Made by a program: the position numbers and the translations under genes. A stretch of DNA of 64,000 bases from Ustulina deusta (Eukaryota; Ascomycota; Sordariomycetes; Xylariales; Xylariaceae): contig JAJNNX010000083.1 in NCBI GenBank assembly GCA_023159155.1, forward strand, positions 39,768 to 103,767, given 5' to 3'. The notes beneath the pieces were generated by a model. That model did no database searches and was not told where the DNA came from. It saw only the letters and a list, made by a program, of their open reading frames with translations. Positions 35,780 to 50,839 of the stretch are shown in pieces. Position 1 is the first letter of the stretch, and every line of letters begins with the position of its first letter.

Positions 35780-38700
35780 CTATTTTAAGCTTATTAATTA
35801 TTTATTAATAAATATTTAATAAATATATATTTTTTATTTTATTATAATTAGCAAAATATAAATAAACTTTTTTTTTTATATATTTAATATAAAAAATTAT
35901 ATATTTTATAATATAAACCTAATTTTAATATAATTTTAATATAATTTTTAATTTTTATATTATTTAAAAACTAATAACTTATAAAAAACCTAACTTTAAA
36001 TATTTTTATTTTATTTCTAGTTCTTAAATAATTAAAATAATTTTAATTTTTAAGTATAGTTAGCTTTTAATTATTAAATAATTTTAAAATTTTTTTTTTA
36101 TAAAAAAAAAAGAAAATTAAGCACTAAATTTTTTTATAAACGTTTTAAGCGAACTAATACTTAAAAAAAAATTTAAAAAAAATAAAAAGTTAAAATTTAA
36201 AAAAACAAAATCTAAACTAAAACTAAAACAACTTAAAATAAATATTATAATTATATAGGCTTATAATTTTATATTAGTTCTAGCAGAACTTTTTTAATAA
36301 ATAAAAAAAATAAAGTATTAATTTTTTAATATGCTTATTTTAGTATTTTTAAAAAATAACTATAATTTAATAATAAAAAGTATATTTAAAAGCACTAATT
36401 TTAAATTTTTTAGTTTTATTGCTTTATTTATTTTCTATTTTATTAGTTTATTTTTTAGCGCTTTAAACCCTACTTATATTAAAAAAGCTAAAATATAAAG
36501 AACTGATTTTAGCAAATTTATAAAAAATAAAGCCTTATTTAATAACTAGGTTTATAAACTAATAAAAAAGCTAAATAAAAATATTACTATGTTTTAAATT
36601 AAAAATAACTAATTTTAATATATTATAAACTAATTAAAAAATATACTAAAAAATTAATAAAAATATACTTTTATTTAATTAAAAAACTATTTAATAATAT
36701 TATTAAAATAATTTAAGTTTTATTAATAGTTTATTATAACTTTAATTAAGCAGTTATTATTTATAAAATATTTTAAGTTTATATATATAAAACTAATAAA
36801 AATATTAATAAATTTATTTTTATATTTAATAATTTAGCTTAAAAGTATTAATTTGCTAAGTTATAATAAAAATATAAATTATAGAACTATTTTTATATAA
36901 ACTTAAAAAAAAATTTATATAAAACTTTTATAAATTTAGATATTTTTTATAAATTATTTATTAATAAAGTTATTAAGTTAATATATAATATGAGGTAAAC
37001 TTATAAAAACTATTAATAAACTAAATCTATTAGCTTAATTAAACAAAAATCTAACTTAAATAACTAAGCTTTTAGCAAACCTGCTTATTAACTTTTGGCC
37101 AACTTTAGAAATTCTAAAATATTTATTTTAAAATAATTAAAATAAGTATTAATTACAGAAGAAAAAAAAGCCCATTAAAATAATAAGACCTGCTTTATTT
37201 ATAGTAAAAAAAAGTATTTATTAGTTAATTGTTCTAACTAAAAGCCTAAAGTTTTAAATATTTAACTAATAGAAAAAGTCTATAATAAAAATAACATTAG
37301 TAGTTTATTTGATTTAAAAAATAAATAGAACTAATAAAAGTTTTTTTATTAGTTTTTTTATTAGTTTTTTTATTTATTTTAGCTAAAATATATAGTTAAA
37401 ATAAATTAATTATTTTTAAAATATTTATTTAATTATAAGTTAATAGTATTAAAATAAAAACTTTAGTTTTATATAATACCGGAGCTTATACTTTTTTAAT
37501 AATTAGGTATAAGTTTATGTAATAAGTTAAGTAATAATTAAAAATAGAAATAGTTTGTTTAGCTAAACTTTAGAAGTTTTATAACTACTAAAGTAAAATA
37601 GTTAGCAAAATTTATAAATATTTAATATATATTATAAAAATAAATAATTAATAATTTAAAAATTAAATATTTTAAATTATTAACTTTAGTTATAATATTA
37701 TTATTAGTATTAAATAGTTAATAAAACAAAATATTTTAATAAAAACCTAAAAATAATAATTAATCTAGCTAAATAATTTATTTTTATTAGCTTAATTTTT
37801 GCTAATAATTATAATTAAACTTTTTAGTTATAAATAATAAAATATAGACCTAAAAATATAAAAAAATACCAATTAATATAATTAAATATTAAAATTACTA
37901 AAACTAAAAAAATATAAAAAAAACCTAGGATCTTTAAACCTAAAACAAAAAAAGTTTATATAATAACTTTTAAAAAAAAAAAACTAAGCTACTATTAAAA
38001 AAATTATGCAAAATTTCTAAAATTATTTTTATTAAAATAAATAGAAGCAACTAACTAAAAAAACTTTAAAAGAGCTTATTGCAATTAAGTTTATAACAAC
38101 TAAAAATAATTATATTAAACTATTTAAAAAAGATTTAAAAATAATTAATATTTTATAAAAAAAATAGACTTAGATTAATTAAGTAATACTATAAAAAACT
38201 TTTAATAATAAACCGATCTTATTTCTAAAAAAAAAAAACTTTAAGCACGTAAAATTAGTGCGAAACTTTTTGCCCTTTTAGTTATTATATCTAAAAGGAT
38301 TTTTTTTAAAAAAAAAATCTAAAACTTTGCTATTATTACAACTAAGATTTAATATAGTACTAAAACTTAATAAAAAAAAAATATTTTTAAGCTTTATTAA
38401 TATTAAATATTTATATAGTTTATTTTATTTAAAAAAAATTTGTAAATAAACTATTAGCTATAGATTTTATGAAACAAAATATAAATTTAAACATTATTTT
38501 TATTTTATTTATATTTAAACTTAAATTACTTAAATATAAGTTTATAATTAATTATTAATAAAAAAATATATATTTAAAAAATTAAATTATACTAGTTTTA
38601 AATATTAATAGTATTATATTTAATTATTATAATACTACTTATTTTATAAAACTAAACATTATTAAAACTTTTTATTAGATATTATTAATTATAAAATTAT

Positions 38701-41277
38701 ACTATTTTACTTTTTTTTAAACTTGCAAAAAAATATTTTAATAAAAGGTTTTATTATTTAGTTTAAAAATAAAACCTGCCTTGTAGTAAGCTTTTATTAA
38801 TATATAAATCTAAAAACTTTTAAATAAGTTTGCAAGTATTTATATAAATAATATTTTAATTTATTTTAAAACTAAAAAATAGTACTAGACCTATTATAAA
38901 AAAATAATTTATTGTTTATATTAAGCTAAATATTAAAAAAATATTAGAAAATCTTATTTTAATATATTTATTATTAATTATTTAGAAATAATTATAAAAA
39001 CTCGAGTAAAAATTAAAATTAACCTTGCTAAAATTTAAGCAATCCTAAATTAGGATTTTAATAATTTTAAAAATATTAAGTTAATCTAGTTATTTTTAAG
39101 CTTTATAATTATGTTTATATATTTATTTATTATATTAGTAAACTTACTGCCTTTTTAGATTAACTATTAAAAAAAATAAGCTATTTATAATAGGACTAGA
39201 ATAAAAATAAGCTTTTAAATATATAAAACTGCTAGTATATAAAGCACTTGTTTTAGCTTTTTTTAGGCCTAGCTAACTAATATAAATAAAAATAGATGTT
39301 TTATATAATGTAATAAAAAAAGTTATTTAATAATAATAAAAAAATATAACCTAAAAACTTATAAAATATTTCTTTAAAATAATAATATTAATTAAGCAAG
39401 TTTACTTAATTTAAAACTATAAACTTCTAGTAATAGTATAAACTTTAAAATATTACTACTTAGAGCTTTTTAAAACTAAGTTCTTTATAATAACTAATTA
39501 TTAAGCTTTATTATATTTTTTAAATAAATAGATTTTATTAATATAATAAATATATTAGGCTGACTTTTTATTAAACTTTAATATTATTTTTTAATACTAA
39601 CTAAGATAAAAAAATATAGTAGCTAATATTTTATTAAAAAAAATAGCTAAGCTTTTTATAATTAAAGCTAAAAAAGCTAAAGAATAAATAATAATATTAA
39701 GTCTTATATTAACTATAGACCTTTTATTTAATATTTTTGAAAAAGCTAACCTAATAAACTTAATTAAACAAAAAAACTAGTTATAAGATCTAAAAAATAA
39801 AAATAAAAAGCTATATATACCTAAGGTTACTTTAAATAGGACTATCTTTTTTTATATAGCTTTAATTTAAAAAGTTTATATGTTCCTAATTATTATATAC
39901 TAAAATTAGTATAAAACAATCAAAATATTAGAACAAAAATACTATTAGTTTTACTTAAAATATAATTATAAATAATATATATATAATTGTTATAATTATA
40001 AAAAAACAAAATATTACAAAACAAAACTCCTGGCTTTTTTTACTTATTGTTTATATTAGTTATAATATAGCAATATATAATAATAAATAATAAAAATATA
40101 TTATTTAACTAATAGGGTTATAACTATATATAAATATTTATAAACAAGTTTAGCTATCTAATTATAACTTTACTTAGCAAAAAGATAAATACTATAGAGT
40201 TACTAGCTATATAATACTATAAAAGTTTATATAGATTTTTTAGTATACTAGATATATAAATATTAGATAATATAGAACCATTTATTTCTAAGTTTATAAT
40301 AATAATTAATAATCTTATAAATATTAAGTATTATTTTGTAGTACTTACTACTTTTAAACTTAAAAAGCAATAAAATTAATTAATCAAAAATTAGACTAAT
40401 AATTTTGTTTTTATATTAATAAATATTAAAATAATTAAAATATCTATTTTTTTATTTTAAACTTTGCATATAATTGTTTATAATATTTATTAATTAATAT
40501 ATTACTATTAAAAGTAGCAATAAAAATTAAAATATAAAACTTCTTAATAGTAAATATTAGCAAAACTATTATAAATTCTAATACTAAGCAACAAATGTTT
40601 AAACTGGTTTGCTAAACCTAAAATATTTAAAAAATAGCATATAATATAGCAACCTTTATATAAAAATAATACAAGCTATAAACTAATAAAAAAAATATTT
40701 AATAGATTTTAAAATAAAAAATAAAATTTTAAAAAAAAAAAAAAAGTTTTACAATATAAGTACTAACTACTAGATTAGACTTTTAATTAGTTAAACTTTT
40801 TAAAATCCTAAAAAAAACAAAAATTTAGCTATATTTTTAATTTGTTTAATTTTTATAAAATAAAAAACCTATTTTATACCAACTAATTATAAAAAACAAA
40901 TAATAATTTTTTATTTTAATAAATCTAATTACTGCTTTTAGCTAAAAATATTAATAATAAAACAAAATTTAAAGTTAAGCAAATTAAACAATTAAAAATA
41001 TATAAAAAAAATAAAAAGCTATAATACTAAGTTGTTTAAAAAAGCTATAATTTTAATAATACTTAATATATAGCTTAAAATTTTAAAAACGTACTAATTA
41101 AACTTAACTAATTCTATAAAACTTATAAAAATAAATATATATAATAATAACTAACAAATTTATAAGCAATTATAAAAACAATAATAAAGTAATATAATAT
41201 AAAAAAATTATATAAACTTAATATTATTAATAACTTTAAATTAAAACTATGTTTAAACTTTTGGTTTTAGAAAAAAG

Positions 41278-41511
41278 TAGTATAACAATTACTATAGTTT
41301 TAGCAAAACTTGCAAAAACTTTAGACTTATATAGTAATAAAATAGAAAATCTATGCATAAATTAACCTATAACTTTATAGCTATACATATAAAGTTTATA
41401 CCTACCTACTTTATAAATTTTAACTTTTTTTTTCTTTTTTCTTTAGCTTAGAGTTTTTATTTATAGTATTAATAAACTAGCTATAGAAGCTTTACTTAAC
41501 TGATTATAACA
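41278..41511 (+). repeat. 3' LTR of copy 1
   Basis: Same LTR family; more of its C and G are replaced (for example AAACTTGCAAAAACTTTAG). It ends in TAACA at 41507-41511. Confidence 0.8.
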
Positions 41512-43518
41512 AATATAAACTTTATATATATAATTATAAAATTATAAGTTAGTTTATATATAGACTTTTTATTTTATTACTATATAGGTCTAAAGTTTTT
41601 ATAAGTTTTGCTAAAACTATACTAACTATTATATTTTTTTTTAAAACTAAAAGTTTAGATATAATTTTAATTCAAAATTACTAATAATATTAAATTTGTA
41701 TAGTTTTTTTATAGTATATTGCTTTATTATTGTTTTTATAATTGTTTATAAATTTATTAGCTATTATTATATATATTTATTTTTATAGTTTTATAAAAAA
41801 TCTAAAAGTTTTTTTATAAGTTTTATAAAATTAGTTAAGCTTAATTAATATATTTTAAAATTTTTAAACTATATATTAAGTATTGTTAAAATTGTAATTT
41901 TTTTAAGTAACTTAGTATTATAGTTTTTTATTTTTTTTTATATATTTTTAATTGTTTAATTTATTTAATTTTAAATTTCGTTTTGCTATTAATATTTTTA
42001 GTTACAATTAATAACTAGATTTATTAAAATAAAAAGTTATTGCTTGTTTTTTATAATTAGTTAATATAAAATAAGGTTTTTATTTTATAAAAGTTAAGCA
42101 AATCAAAAATATTGCTAAATTTTTGTTTTGTAAGATTTTAAAAAGTTTAATTAATTAAAAATCTAATCTAGTAGTTAGTACTTATGTTATAAAACTTTAT
42201 TTTTTATTTTAAAATCTATTAAGTATTTTTTTTATTAGTTTATAGCTTATATTATTTTTATGTAAAAGTTGCTATATTATATATTATTTTTTTAAATATT
42301 TTAGGTTTAATAAATTAATTTAAGTGCTTATTGCTTAATATTAATATTTATTATTAAAAAGTTTTATATATTATTTTTTATTACTATTTTTAGTAGTAAT
42401 ATATTAATTAATACTATAAATTTAAAAATAAATAGTTTTATATTATTTAATATTTATATATTTAATATACTAAAAAATTTATATAAACTTTTATAGTATT
42501 ATATAGCTAGTAATTCTATAATATTTATTTTTTTACTAAGTAAAGTTATAATTAAACAGCTAAACTTATTTATAAACATTTATATATAGTTATAACTTTA
42601 TTAGTTAAGTAGTATATTTTTATTATTTATTACTATATATTGCTATATTATAGCTAATATAAAAAATAAATAAAAAAAGCTAGAAGTTTTGTTTTATAAT
42701 ATTTTATTTTTTTTATAGTTATAATAATTATATATATATTATTTATAATTATATTTTAAATAAAACTAATAATATTTTTATTTTAATATTTTAATTGTTT
42801 TATGCTAACTTTAGTATATAATAATTAAAAATATACAAGCTTTTTAAATTAAAGTTATATAAAAAATAATAATTTTATTTAAAGTAACCTTAGATATATA
42901 TAGCTTTTTATTTTTGTTTTTTAGATTTTATAGCTAGTTTTTTTGTTTAATTAGGTTTATTAGGTTAATTTTAAAAAAAATATTAAATAAAAAGTTTCTA
43001 GTTAATATAAAACTTAATATTTTATTAAACAAAACTAATATTATTATTTTTCTTTTTAGCTTTTTTAGTTTTTACTATAAAAAGCTTTATTATTTTTTTA
43101 TTCTAGTTAGTACTAAGAAATAATATTAAAGTTTAATAAAAAATTAGCGTAGTAAACTTATTATATTAATAAAATCTATTTATTTAAAAAATATAATAAA
43201 ACTTAATAATTAGTTATTATAAAAAACTTAGTTATAAAAAACTTTAAGTAGTAATATTTTAAAATCTATATTACTACTAAAAATTTATAGTTTTAAATTA
43301 AATAAGTTTGTTTAATTAATATTATTATTTTAAAAAAATATTTTATAAGTTTTTAGGTTATATTTTTTTATTATTACTAGATAACTTTTATTATTATATT
43401 ATATAAAATATTCGTTTTTATTTATATTAGTTAGCTAGGTTTAAAAAAAAACTAAAATAAACGTTTTATATACTAGTAGTTTTATATGTTTAAAAGTTTA
43501 TTTTTGTTTTAGTCTAAT
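41512..43518 (-). mobile_element. Inverted retrotransposon copy A, remainder (3' half)
   Basis: It resumes the inverted LTR broken at 35544 and continues as the reverse complement of the 3' internal region: the purine tract appears as T-rich sequence near 41635, followed by chromodomain/integrase-region sequence read backwards. It ends at 43518, inside pol-derived sequence, where inverted copy B's LTR begins. The top strand is T-rich, opposite to the forward copies. Confidence 0.6.
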
Positions 43519-44304
43519 TATTACGATTAGTCAAGTAAAACTTCTATAGCTAGTTTATTAATACTATAAACAAAGACTTTAAGCTAAAAAAGAAAAAAAA
43601 GAAAAAAAATCAAAGTTTATAAAGTAAATAGATATAAACTTTATATATATAGCTATAAAATTATAAGTTAGTCCGTACATAAATTTTTTATTTTATTGCT
43701 ATATAGGTTTAAAGTTTTTATAAGTTTTGCTAAAACTATACTAACTATTATACTATTTTTTTAAAACTAAAAATTTAAATATAGTTTTAATTTAAAATTA
43801 TTAATAATATTAAGTTTATATAGTTTTTTTATATTATATTACTTTATTATTATTTTTATAATTGTTTGTATATTTATTAGGTATTATTATATATATTTAT
43901 TTTTATAATTTTATAAAAAATCTAAATATTTTTTTATAAGTTTTATAAAATTAGTTAAGCTTAATGAATATATTCTTAAAATTTTAAGCTATATATTAAA
44001 TATTATAAAAATTATAGCTTTTTTAAGCAATTTAGTATTATAGTTTTTTGTTTTTTTTATATATTTTTAATTGTTTGATTTGTTTAATTTCGAACTTTGC
44101 TTTGCTATTAATATTTTTAATTAAAAGTAATAACTAGATTTATTAAAATAAAAAATTATTGCTTGCTTTTTATAATTAGTTAGTATAAAACAAGTTTTTT
44201 ATTTTATATAAATTAAACAAATTAAAAATATAGCTAAATTTTTGTTTTTTTAAAATTTTAAAAAGTTTAACTAATTAGACATCTAATTAAATAATTAGTA
44301 CTTA
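43519..44304 (-). mobile_element. Inverted retrotransposon copy B, first part (LTR plus 3' internal end)
   Basis: An inverted LTR spans 43519-43755 (TATTACGATTAGTCAAG to TAACTATTATACTA), followed by inverted 3' internal sequence. The left flank AGTCTAAT matches the inverted pol sequence of copy A, so B appears inserted in A. B is interrupted at 44304 by forward copy 2 and resumes at 50381. Confidence 0.6.
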
Positions 44305-44552
44305 TGTTATATAACAGTTAATATAGTCTATATAGTCTTAGCAAGACCTATAAGAACTCCAGACCTACATAGCAATAAAATAGGAAATCTACGCACGGAC
44401 TAACCTAACTCTATAGCTATACATATAAAGTTTATATCTACTTACTTTATAAACTCCAACTTTTTTTTTTCTTTTTTTTTTTTTTACTTTAAAATTTTCG
44501 TTTATAGTATTAATAAACTAGCTATAAAAACTTTACTTAACTAATCATAATA
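44305..44552 (+). repeat. 5' LTR of copy 2
   Basis: Starts TGTTATATAACAG and ends CATAATA (TAACA with C changed to T). 248 bp, same length as its partner. Confidence 0.8.
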
Positions 44553-47500
44553 TTATTTTAAGCTTACTAATTATTTGCTAATAAATATTTAATAAATATA
44601 TTTATTTTATTTTATTATAGTTAATAAAATATAAATAAACTTTTTTTTTAATTATATATTTAATATAAAAAATTATATATTTTATAATATAAACCTAACT
44701 TTAATATAACTTTAATAAAACTTTTAATTTTTATACTACTTAAAAACTAACAACCTATAAAAAACCTAACTTTAAATATTTTTATTTTATTTTTAGTTTT
44801 TAAACAATTAAAATAACTTTAACTCTTAAATATAATTAATTTTTTACTATTAGACAATTTTAAAATTTCTTTTTTTATAAAAAAAAAAAAAAATTAAGCA
44901 CTAGATTTTTTTATAAATATTTTAAGCAAACCAATACTTAAAAAAAAATCTAAAAAAATTAAAAAATTAAAACCTAAAAAAATAAAATTTAAACTAGAAC
45001 TAAAACAATTTAAAATAAATAATATATTTAAAAATATACTAATAAATATTATAGCTATACAAGCTTATAACTTTATATTAGTTCGAATAGAACTTTTTTA
45101 ATAAATAAAAAAAGTAAAGCGCTAATTTTCTAATACGTTTATTTTAGCATTTTTAAAAACAACCATAATTTAATAATAAAAAATATATTTAAAAGCACTA
45201 ACTTTAAACTTTTTAGTCTTACTACCCTATCTATTTTCTATTCTATTAGCTTACTTTTTAGCGCTTCAAACCTTACTTATACCAAAAAAACTAAAATATA
45301 AAAAACTAATCCTAGTAAGTTTACAGGAAATAAATCTTTATTTAATAACTAGGTTTATAAACTAGCAAAAAAGCTAAATAAAAATATTATTACGTTCTAA
45401 ACTAAAAATAGCTAACTTTAATATATTATAAGCTAATTAAAAAAATATACTAAAAAATTAATAAAAATATACTTTTATTTAACTAAAAAACTATTTAGTA
45501 ATATTACTAAAATAATCTAAGCTTTATTAATAGCTTATTATAACTCTAACTAAATAATTACCGCTTATAAAACATTTTAAACCTATATATATAAAACTAA
45601 TAAAAATATTAATAAGTTTATTTTTATATTTAATAACTTAGCTTGAAAATATTAATTTGCTAAGTTATAATAAAAGCATAAATTATAGAACTATTTTTAT
45701 ATAAACTAAAGAAAAAACTTATATAAAACTTTTATAAATCTAAATGTTTTTTATAAATTATTTACTAATAAAATTATTAAATTAGTATATAACGCTAAAT
45801 AAGCTTATAAAAACTATTAATAAACTAAACCTACTAGCTCAACTAAACAAAGATCTAACTTAAGTAATTAAGCTTTTAGCAAACTAGCTTACTAATTTTT
45901 AGCCAACTTTAAAAGTTCTAAAATACCTATTTTAAAACAATTAAAACAAGCACTAACTATAAAAAAAAAAAGGCCTATTAAAATAATAAAACTTGCTTTA
46001 TTTATAATAAAAAAAAAATATTAATTAACTGCTTTAACTAAAAACTTAAAATTTTAAATATTTAACTAGTAAAAAAAAGCTATAACAAAAATAATTCTAG
46101 TAGTTTATTTAATTTAAAAAACAAATGAAACTAAGAAAAGTTTTTTTATTAGTTTTTTTACTTATTTTAGCTAAAATATATAGCTATAACAAATCAATTA
46201 CCTTTAAAATATTTATTTAATTATAAATTAATAGTATTAAAATAAAAACTTTAGTTTTATATAATACTAGAACTTATATTTTTTTAAATAATTAGCTATA
46301 AATTTGCATAAAAAGTTAAGGAATAGTTACAAATAAAAATAGTTCGTTTAACTAAACTTTAAAAGCTCTAAAATTACTAAAGCAAAATAGTCAGCAAAGT
46401 CCGCAAATATTTAATATATACTATAAAAATTAATAATTAATAATTTAAAAACTAAACATTCTAAGTTACTAACTTTAGCTATAATATAATTATTAGTATT
46501 AAATAATTAATAAAACAAAATATTTTAATAAAAACCTAAAATTAATAGTTAATTTAGCTAAATAATCTATTTTTATTAGCTTAATTTTTGCTAACAATTA
46601 TAGTTGAACTTTTTAGCTATAAACAACAAAATATAAACCCAAAAATACAAAAAAATACTAATCAATACAATTAAGCGTTAAAAAAATACTATTAAGTATT
46701 AAAACAACTTTTTAAAAACAAAACAATTATCCTAAAAACAACCAAAACTAAAAAAAAAAAAAAAAAAACCTAGGACCCCCAAACCTAAAACAAAAAAATT
46801 TATAGAGTTATTTCTAAAAAAAAAAAAAACCAAGCTACTATTAAAAAAATTATGGAAAACTTTTAGAATTACCCCTATTAAGATAGGTAGAAACAACTAG
46901 CCAAAAAGACTTTAAAAGAACTTATTATAATTAAGTTTGTAACAACCAAAAATAATTATACTAAGCTACTTAAAAAAAACTTAAAAATAATTAATACTTT
47001 ATAAAAAAAATAGATTTCAATTAACTAAGTAGTATTATGAAAGATTTTTAATAATAAACTAATCTTATTTCCGAAAAAAAAAACCCTAAGCATATAAAAT
47101 TAATATAAAACTTTTTATTTCTTTAACTATTATACCTAAAAAGATTTTTTTTAAAAAAAAAATCTAAAACTTTATTACTATTATAACTAGGATTTAATAT
47201 AATACTAAAACCTAACAATAAAAAACATACCTCTAAGCCTTATTAATATTAAATATTTATATAGTTTATTCTATTTAAAAAAAAGTTTATAAATAAGCTG
47301 CTAGCTATAAACTTTATTAAACAAAATATAAACCTAAACATTATTTTTATTTTGTTTATACTTAAACTTAAATTAACTAAACATAAGTTTATAATTAATT
47401 ACTAATAAAAAAATATATATTTAATTATTATAATGCTACCTAATTTATAAAACTAAACATTATTAAAACTTTTTACTAACTACTATTAATTATAAAATTA

Positions 47501-50132
47501 TACTATTTTATCTTTTTTTGAACTTATAAAAAAATATTTTAATAAAAGGTTTTACTATTTAGTTTAAAAATAAAACCTGCCTAATAGCAAGCTTTTATTA
47601 ATATATAAATCTAAAAACTTTTAAACAAGTTTGCAAATATTTATATAAACAATATTTTAATTTATTCTAAAACTAAAAAATAGTACTAGACCTATTATAA
47701 AAAAATAATCTATTACTTATATTAAACCAAATATTAAAAAAATATTAAAAAGTTTTATTTTAATATATTTATTATTAATTACTTAAAAATAGTTATAAAA
47801 GCTAAAATAAAAATTAGAATTGACCCTACAAAAATCTAAGCAATCCTAAATTAAAACTTTAATAATTTTAAAAACACTAAATTAATCTAGTTATTTTTTA
47901 AGCTTTATAATTACATTTATATATTTACCTATTACACTAATAAAATTGCCGCTTTTTTAAATCAACTATTAAAAAAAAATAAACTATTTATAATAGGACT
48001 AGAACAAAAATAAAATTTTAAACATATAAAACTACTAATATATAAAACACTTATTCTAGCCTTTTTTAAGCCCAGCTAACTAATGTAAATAAAAACAAAT
48101 ACCTTATATAATATAACAAAAAAAGTTATCTAGTAGTAATAAAAAAATATAACCTAAAAACTTATAAAATATTTTTTTAAAATAATAACGCTAACTAAGC
48201 AAGCTTACTTAATTTAAAACTATAAATTCTTAACAATAATACAAACTTTAAAATACTACTACTTAGAGCTCCTTAAAACTAAGTTCTTTATAATAACTAA
48301 TTATTAAACTTTATTATATTTTTTAAATAAATAGATTTTATTAATACAACAAATATGCTAGGCTAACTTTTTATTAAATTTTAATATTATTTTTTAATAT
48401 TAACTAGAACAAAAAAGTATAGTAGCTAATACTTTGTTAAAAAAAACAGCCAAGCTTCTTATAATTAAAACTAGAAAAGCTAAAAAACAAATAATAGTAT
48501 TAGTTCTGCCTAACAAAATACTAAGTTTTATATTAACTATAGACTTTTTATTTAATACTTCCTAAAAAACTAACCTAATAAACCTAATCAAACAAAAAAA
48601 CTAGTTATTAAATCTAAAAAATAAAAACAAAAAGCTATATATACCTAAGGTTACTTTGGATAGGACTATTTCTTTTTATATAGCTTTAATTTAAAAAACT
48701 TATATATTTTTAATTATTATATACTAAAGTTAGCATAAAACAATTAAAATATTAAAACAAAAATATTACTAGTTTTATTTAAAATATAATTATAAATAAT
48801 ATATATATAATTATTATAACTATAAAAAAACAAAATATTATAAAATAAAACTCCTGGCTTTTTTTATTTATTGCTTATATTAGCTATAGTATAGCAACAC
48901 ATAGTAATAAATAGCAAAAATATACTACCTAACTAATAGAGTTACAACTATATATAAGTATTTATAAACAAGTTTAGCTATCTAATCACAACTTTACCTA
49001 GCAAAAAAATAAATACTACAAAATTACTAGCTATACAATACTATAAGAATTTATATAAATTTTTTAGTATACTAGATATATAAATATTAAATAATATAGG
49101 ACTATTTATTTTTAAGTTTATAGCAATAATTAATAGTTTTATAAGCACTAAGCACTACTTTAGCAATACTTACCACCCTTAGACCCAAAAAACAATAAAA
49201 TTAACTAATTAAAAACTAAACCAACAACTCTATTTTTATATTAATAAATATTAAAACAATTAAAACATTTATTTCCTTACTTTAAATTTTGCGTATAATT
49301 TCTTATAGCATTTATTAATTAATATATTTCTACTAAAAATAGTAATAAAAATTAAAACACAAAACTTCCTAACAATAAATATTAATAAAACTATTATAAA
49401 TTCTAACACTAAACAACAAACGTTCGAACTAGTCCGCTAAACCTAAAATATTCAAAAAATAACCCACAATATAGCAACCCTTATATAAAAACAATACAAG
49501 CTATAAACTAACAAAAAGAAATACCTAATAAATTTTAAAATAAAAAATAAAATCTTTTTAAAAAAAAAAAGTTTTGTAATATAAATACTAACTATTAGAT
49601 TAGATTCCTAATTAGTTAAACTTTTTAAAATTTTAAAAAAACAAAAATTTAGCTATATTTTTAATTTGCCTAACTTTTATAAAATAAAAAACCTATTTTA
49701 TACTAACTAATTATAAAAAACAAATAATAACCTTTTATTTTAACAAATCTAATTATTACTTCTAGCCAAAAATATTAATAGTAAAACAAAATTCAAAATT
49801 AAACAAATCAAACAATTAAAAATATATAAAAAAAACAAAAAGCTATAATACTAAATTGCTTAAAAAAGCTATAATCTTAATAATATTTAATATATAGTTT
49901 AAAATTTTAAAAATGCGCTAATTAAACTTAACTAATTCTATAAAACTTATAAAAAAGCCCCTAGACTCCCTATAAAATTATAAAAATAAATATATATAGC
50001 AACAGCTAACAAATTTACAAACAATTATAAAAATAATAATAAGGCAATATAATATAAAAAAACTATACAAACCTAATATTATTAATAACCTTAAATTAAA
50101 ATTATATTTAAACTTTTGGTTTTAAAAAAAAG

Positions 50133-50380
50133 TAATATAACAGTTAGTACAATCTATATAGTTTTGGCAAAATCCGCAAAAGCTTTAGACCCACATAGCA
50201 ATAAAATAAAAAGTCTGCGTACGGACCAACCTAACTCTGCAGCTATATATACAAAATCTATATCTACCTACTCTATAAACTCTGACTTCTTTCTTTTTTT
50301 TCTTTTTTTTTTTAGCTTAGAATCTTTGTTTATAATATTAATAAACTAGCTATAGAAGCTTTACTCGACTGATCGTAACA
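50133..50380 (+). repeat. 3' LTR of copy 2
   Basis: Begins just after the purine tract TTTTAAAAAAAAG and ends GACTGATCGTAACA. This copy keeps the most G/C of all the LTRs here. Confidence 0.8.
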
Positions 50381-50839
50381 CATTACAAAGCTTTTTTTTT
50401 TTAAAAAAACTTTATTTTTTATTTTAAAATCTACTAGATATTTTTTTTTATTAGTTTATAGCTTATATTATTTTTATATAAAAGTTGCTATATTATATAT
50501 TATTTTTTAAACGTTTTAGGTCTAACAAACTAATTTAAACGTTTATTATTTAGTATTAAAATTTATAATTATTTTGCTAATATTTACTATTAAAAAGTTT
50601 TATGTTTTAATTTGTATTGCTATTTTTAATAATAATATATTAATTAATAAATATTATAAAATATTATATATAAAATCTAAAACAAAAAAATAAATATTTT
50701 AGTTGTTCTAATATTTATTAATATAAAAATAAAGTTATTAGTTTAGTTCTTAATTAATTAATTCTATTACTTTTTAGGTCTAAAAGTAATAAGCACTACT
50801 AAAGTAGTACTTAGTACTTATAAAACTATTAATTATTAC
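50381..50839 (-). mobile_element. Inverted retrotransposon copy B, second part
   Basis: Continues the inverted copy B broken at 44304: the reverse complement of the integrase/chromodomain-side sequence (for example the inverted form of the ATTTTAAAATAAAAAATAAA stretch). It is cut by the LTR of forward copy 3. Confidence 0.6.

Larger units (their letters stand above)
35545..41511 (+). mobile_element. Ty3/gypsy chromovirus-like LTR retrotransposon, copy 1 (RIP-killed)
   Basis: 5967 bp with direct LTRs at 35545-35779 and 41278-41511. LTR ends are TGTTA...TAACA-like (some C or G lost to T or A). A purine-rich tract (AGAAAAAAG) precedes the 3' LTR. Relics in the expected forward order: a gag CCHC knuckle at 37191-37232 (Cys...Tyr...Tyr...Cys, one Cys and the His mutated to Tyr); a protease active site reading NTGA for DTGA at 37475-37486; a reverse transcriptase YINN box at 38841-38852 where YxDD is expected; and an integrase-like FAYN near 40461. 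Protease-RT-integrase order plus a chromodomain-like 3' end fit chromoviruses. Stops throughout; not functional. Confidence 0.75.
44305..50380 (+). mobile_element. Ty3/gypsy chromovirus-like LTR retrotransposon, copy 2 (full length, RIP-killed)
   Basis: 6076 bp with equal-length LTRs of 248 bp at 44305-44552 and 50133-50380, the latter ending GATCGTAACA, the best-preserved LTR end. RT relic YINNILIYSK lies at 47642-47671 (catalytic Asp codons now AAC and AAT). Integrase relic NFAYN is at 49285-49299, preceded by a YHP..TQKT-like core. A chromodomain-like stretch with downstream basic tail lies around 49830-49970. The top strand keeps many C residues but few G, unlike copy 1, suggesting mutation mainly of the bottom strand's cytosines. 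It is inserted in inverted copy B; the flanks at 44304 and 50381 join to one continuous B sequence. Confidence 0.78.

Noticed and set aside
50116..50349. 77-aa frame at 50.1-50.3 kb
   Set aside because: It spans the end of a retrotransposon's internal region and its LTR; not a gene.
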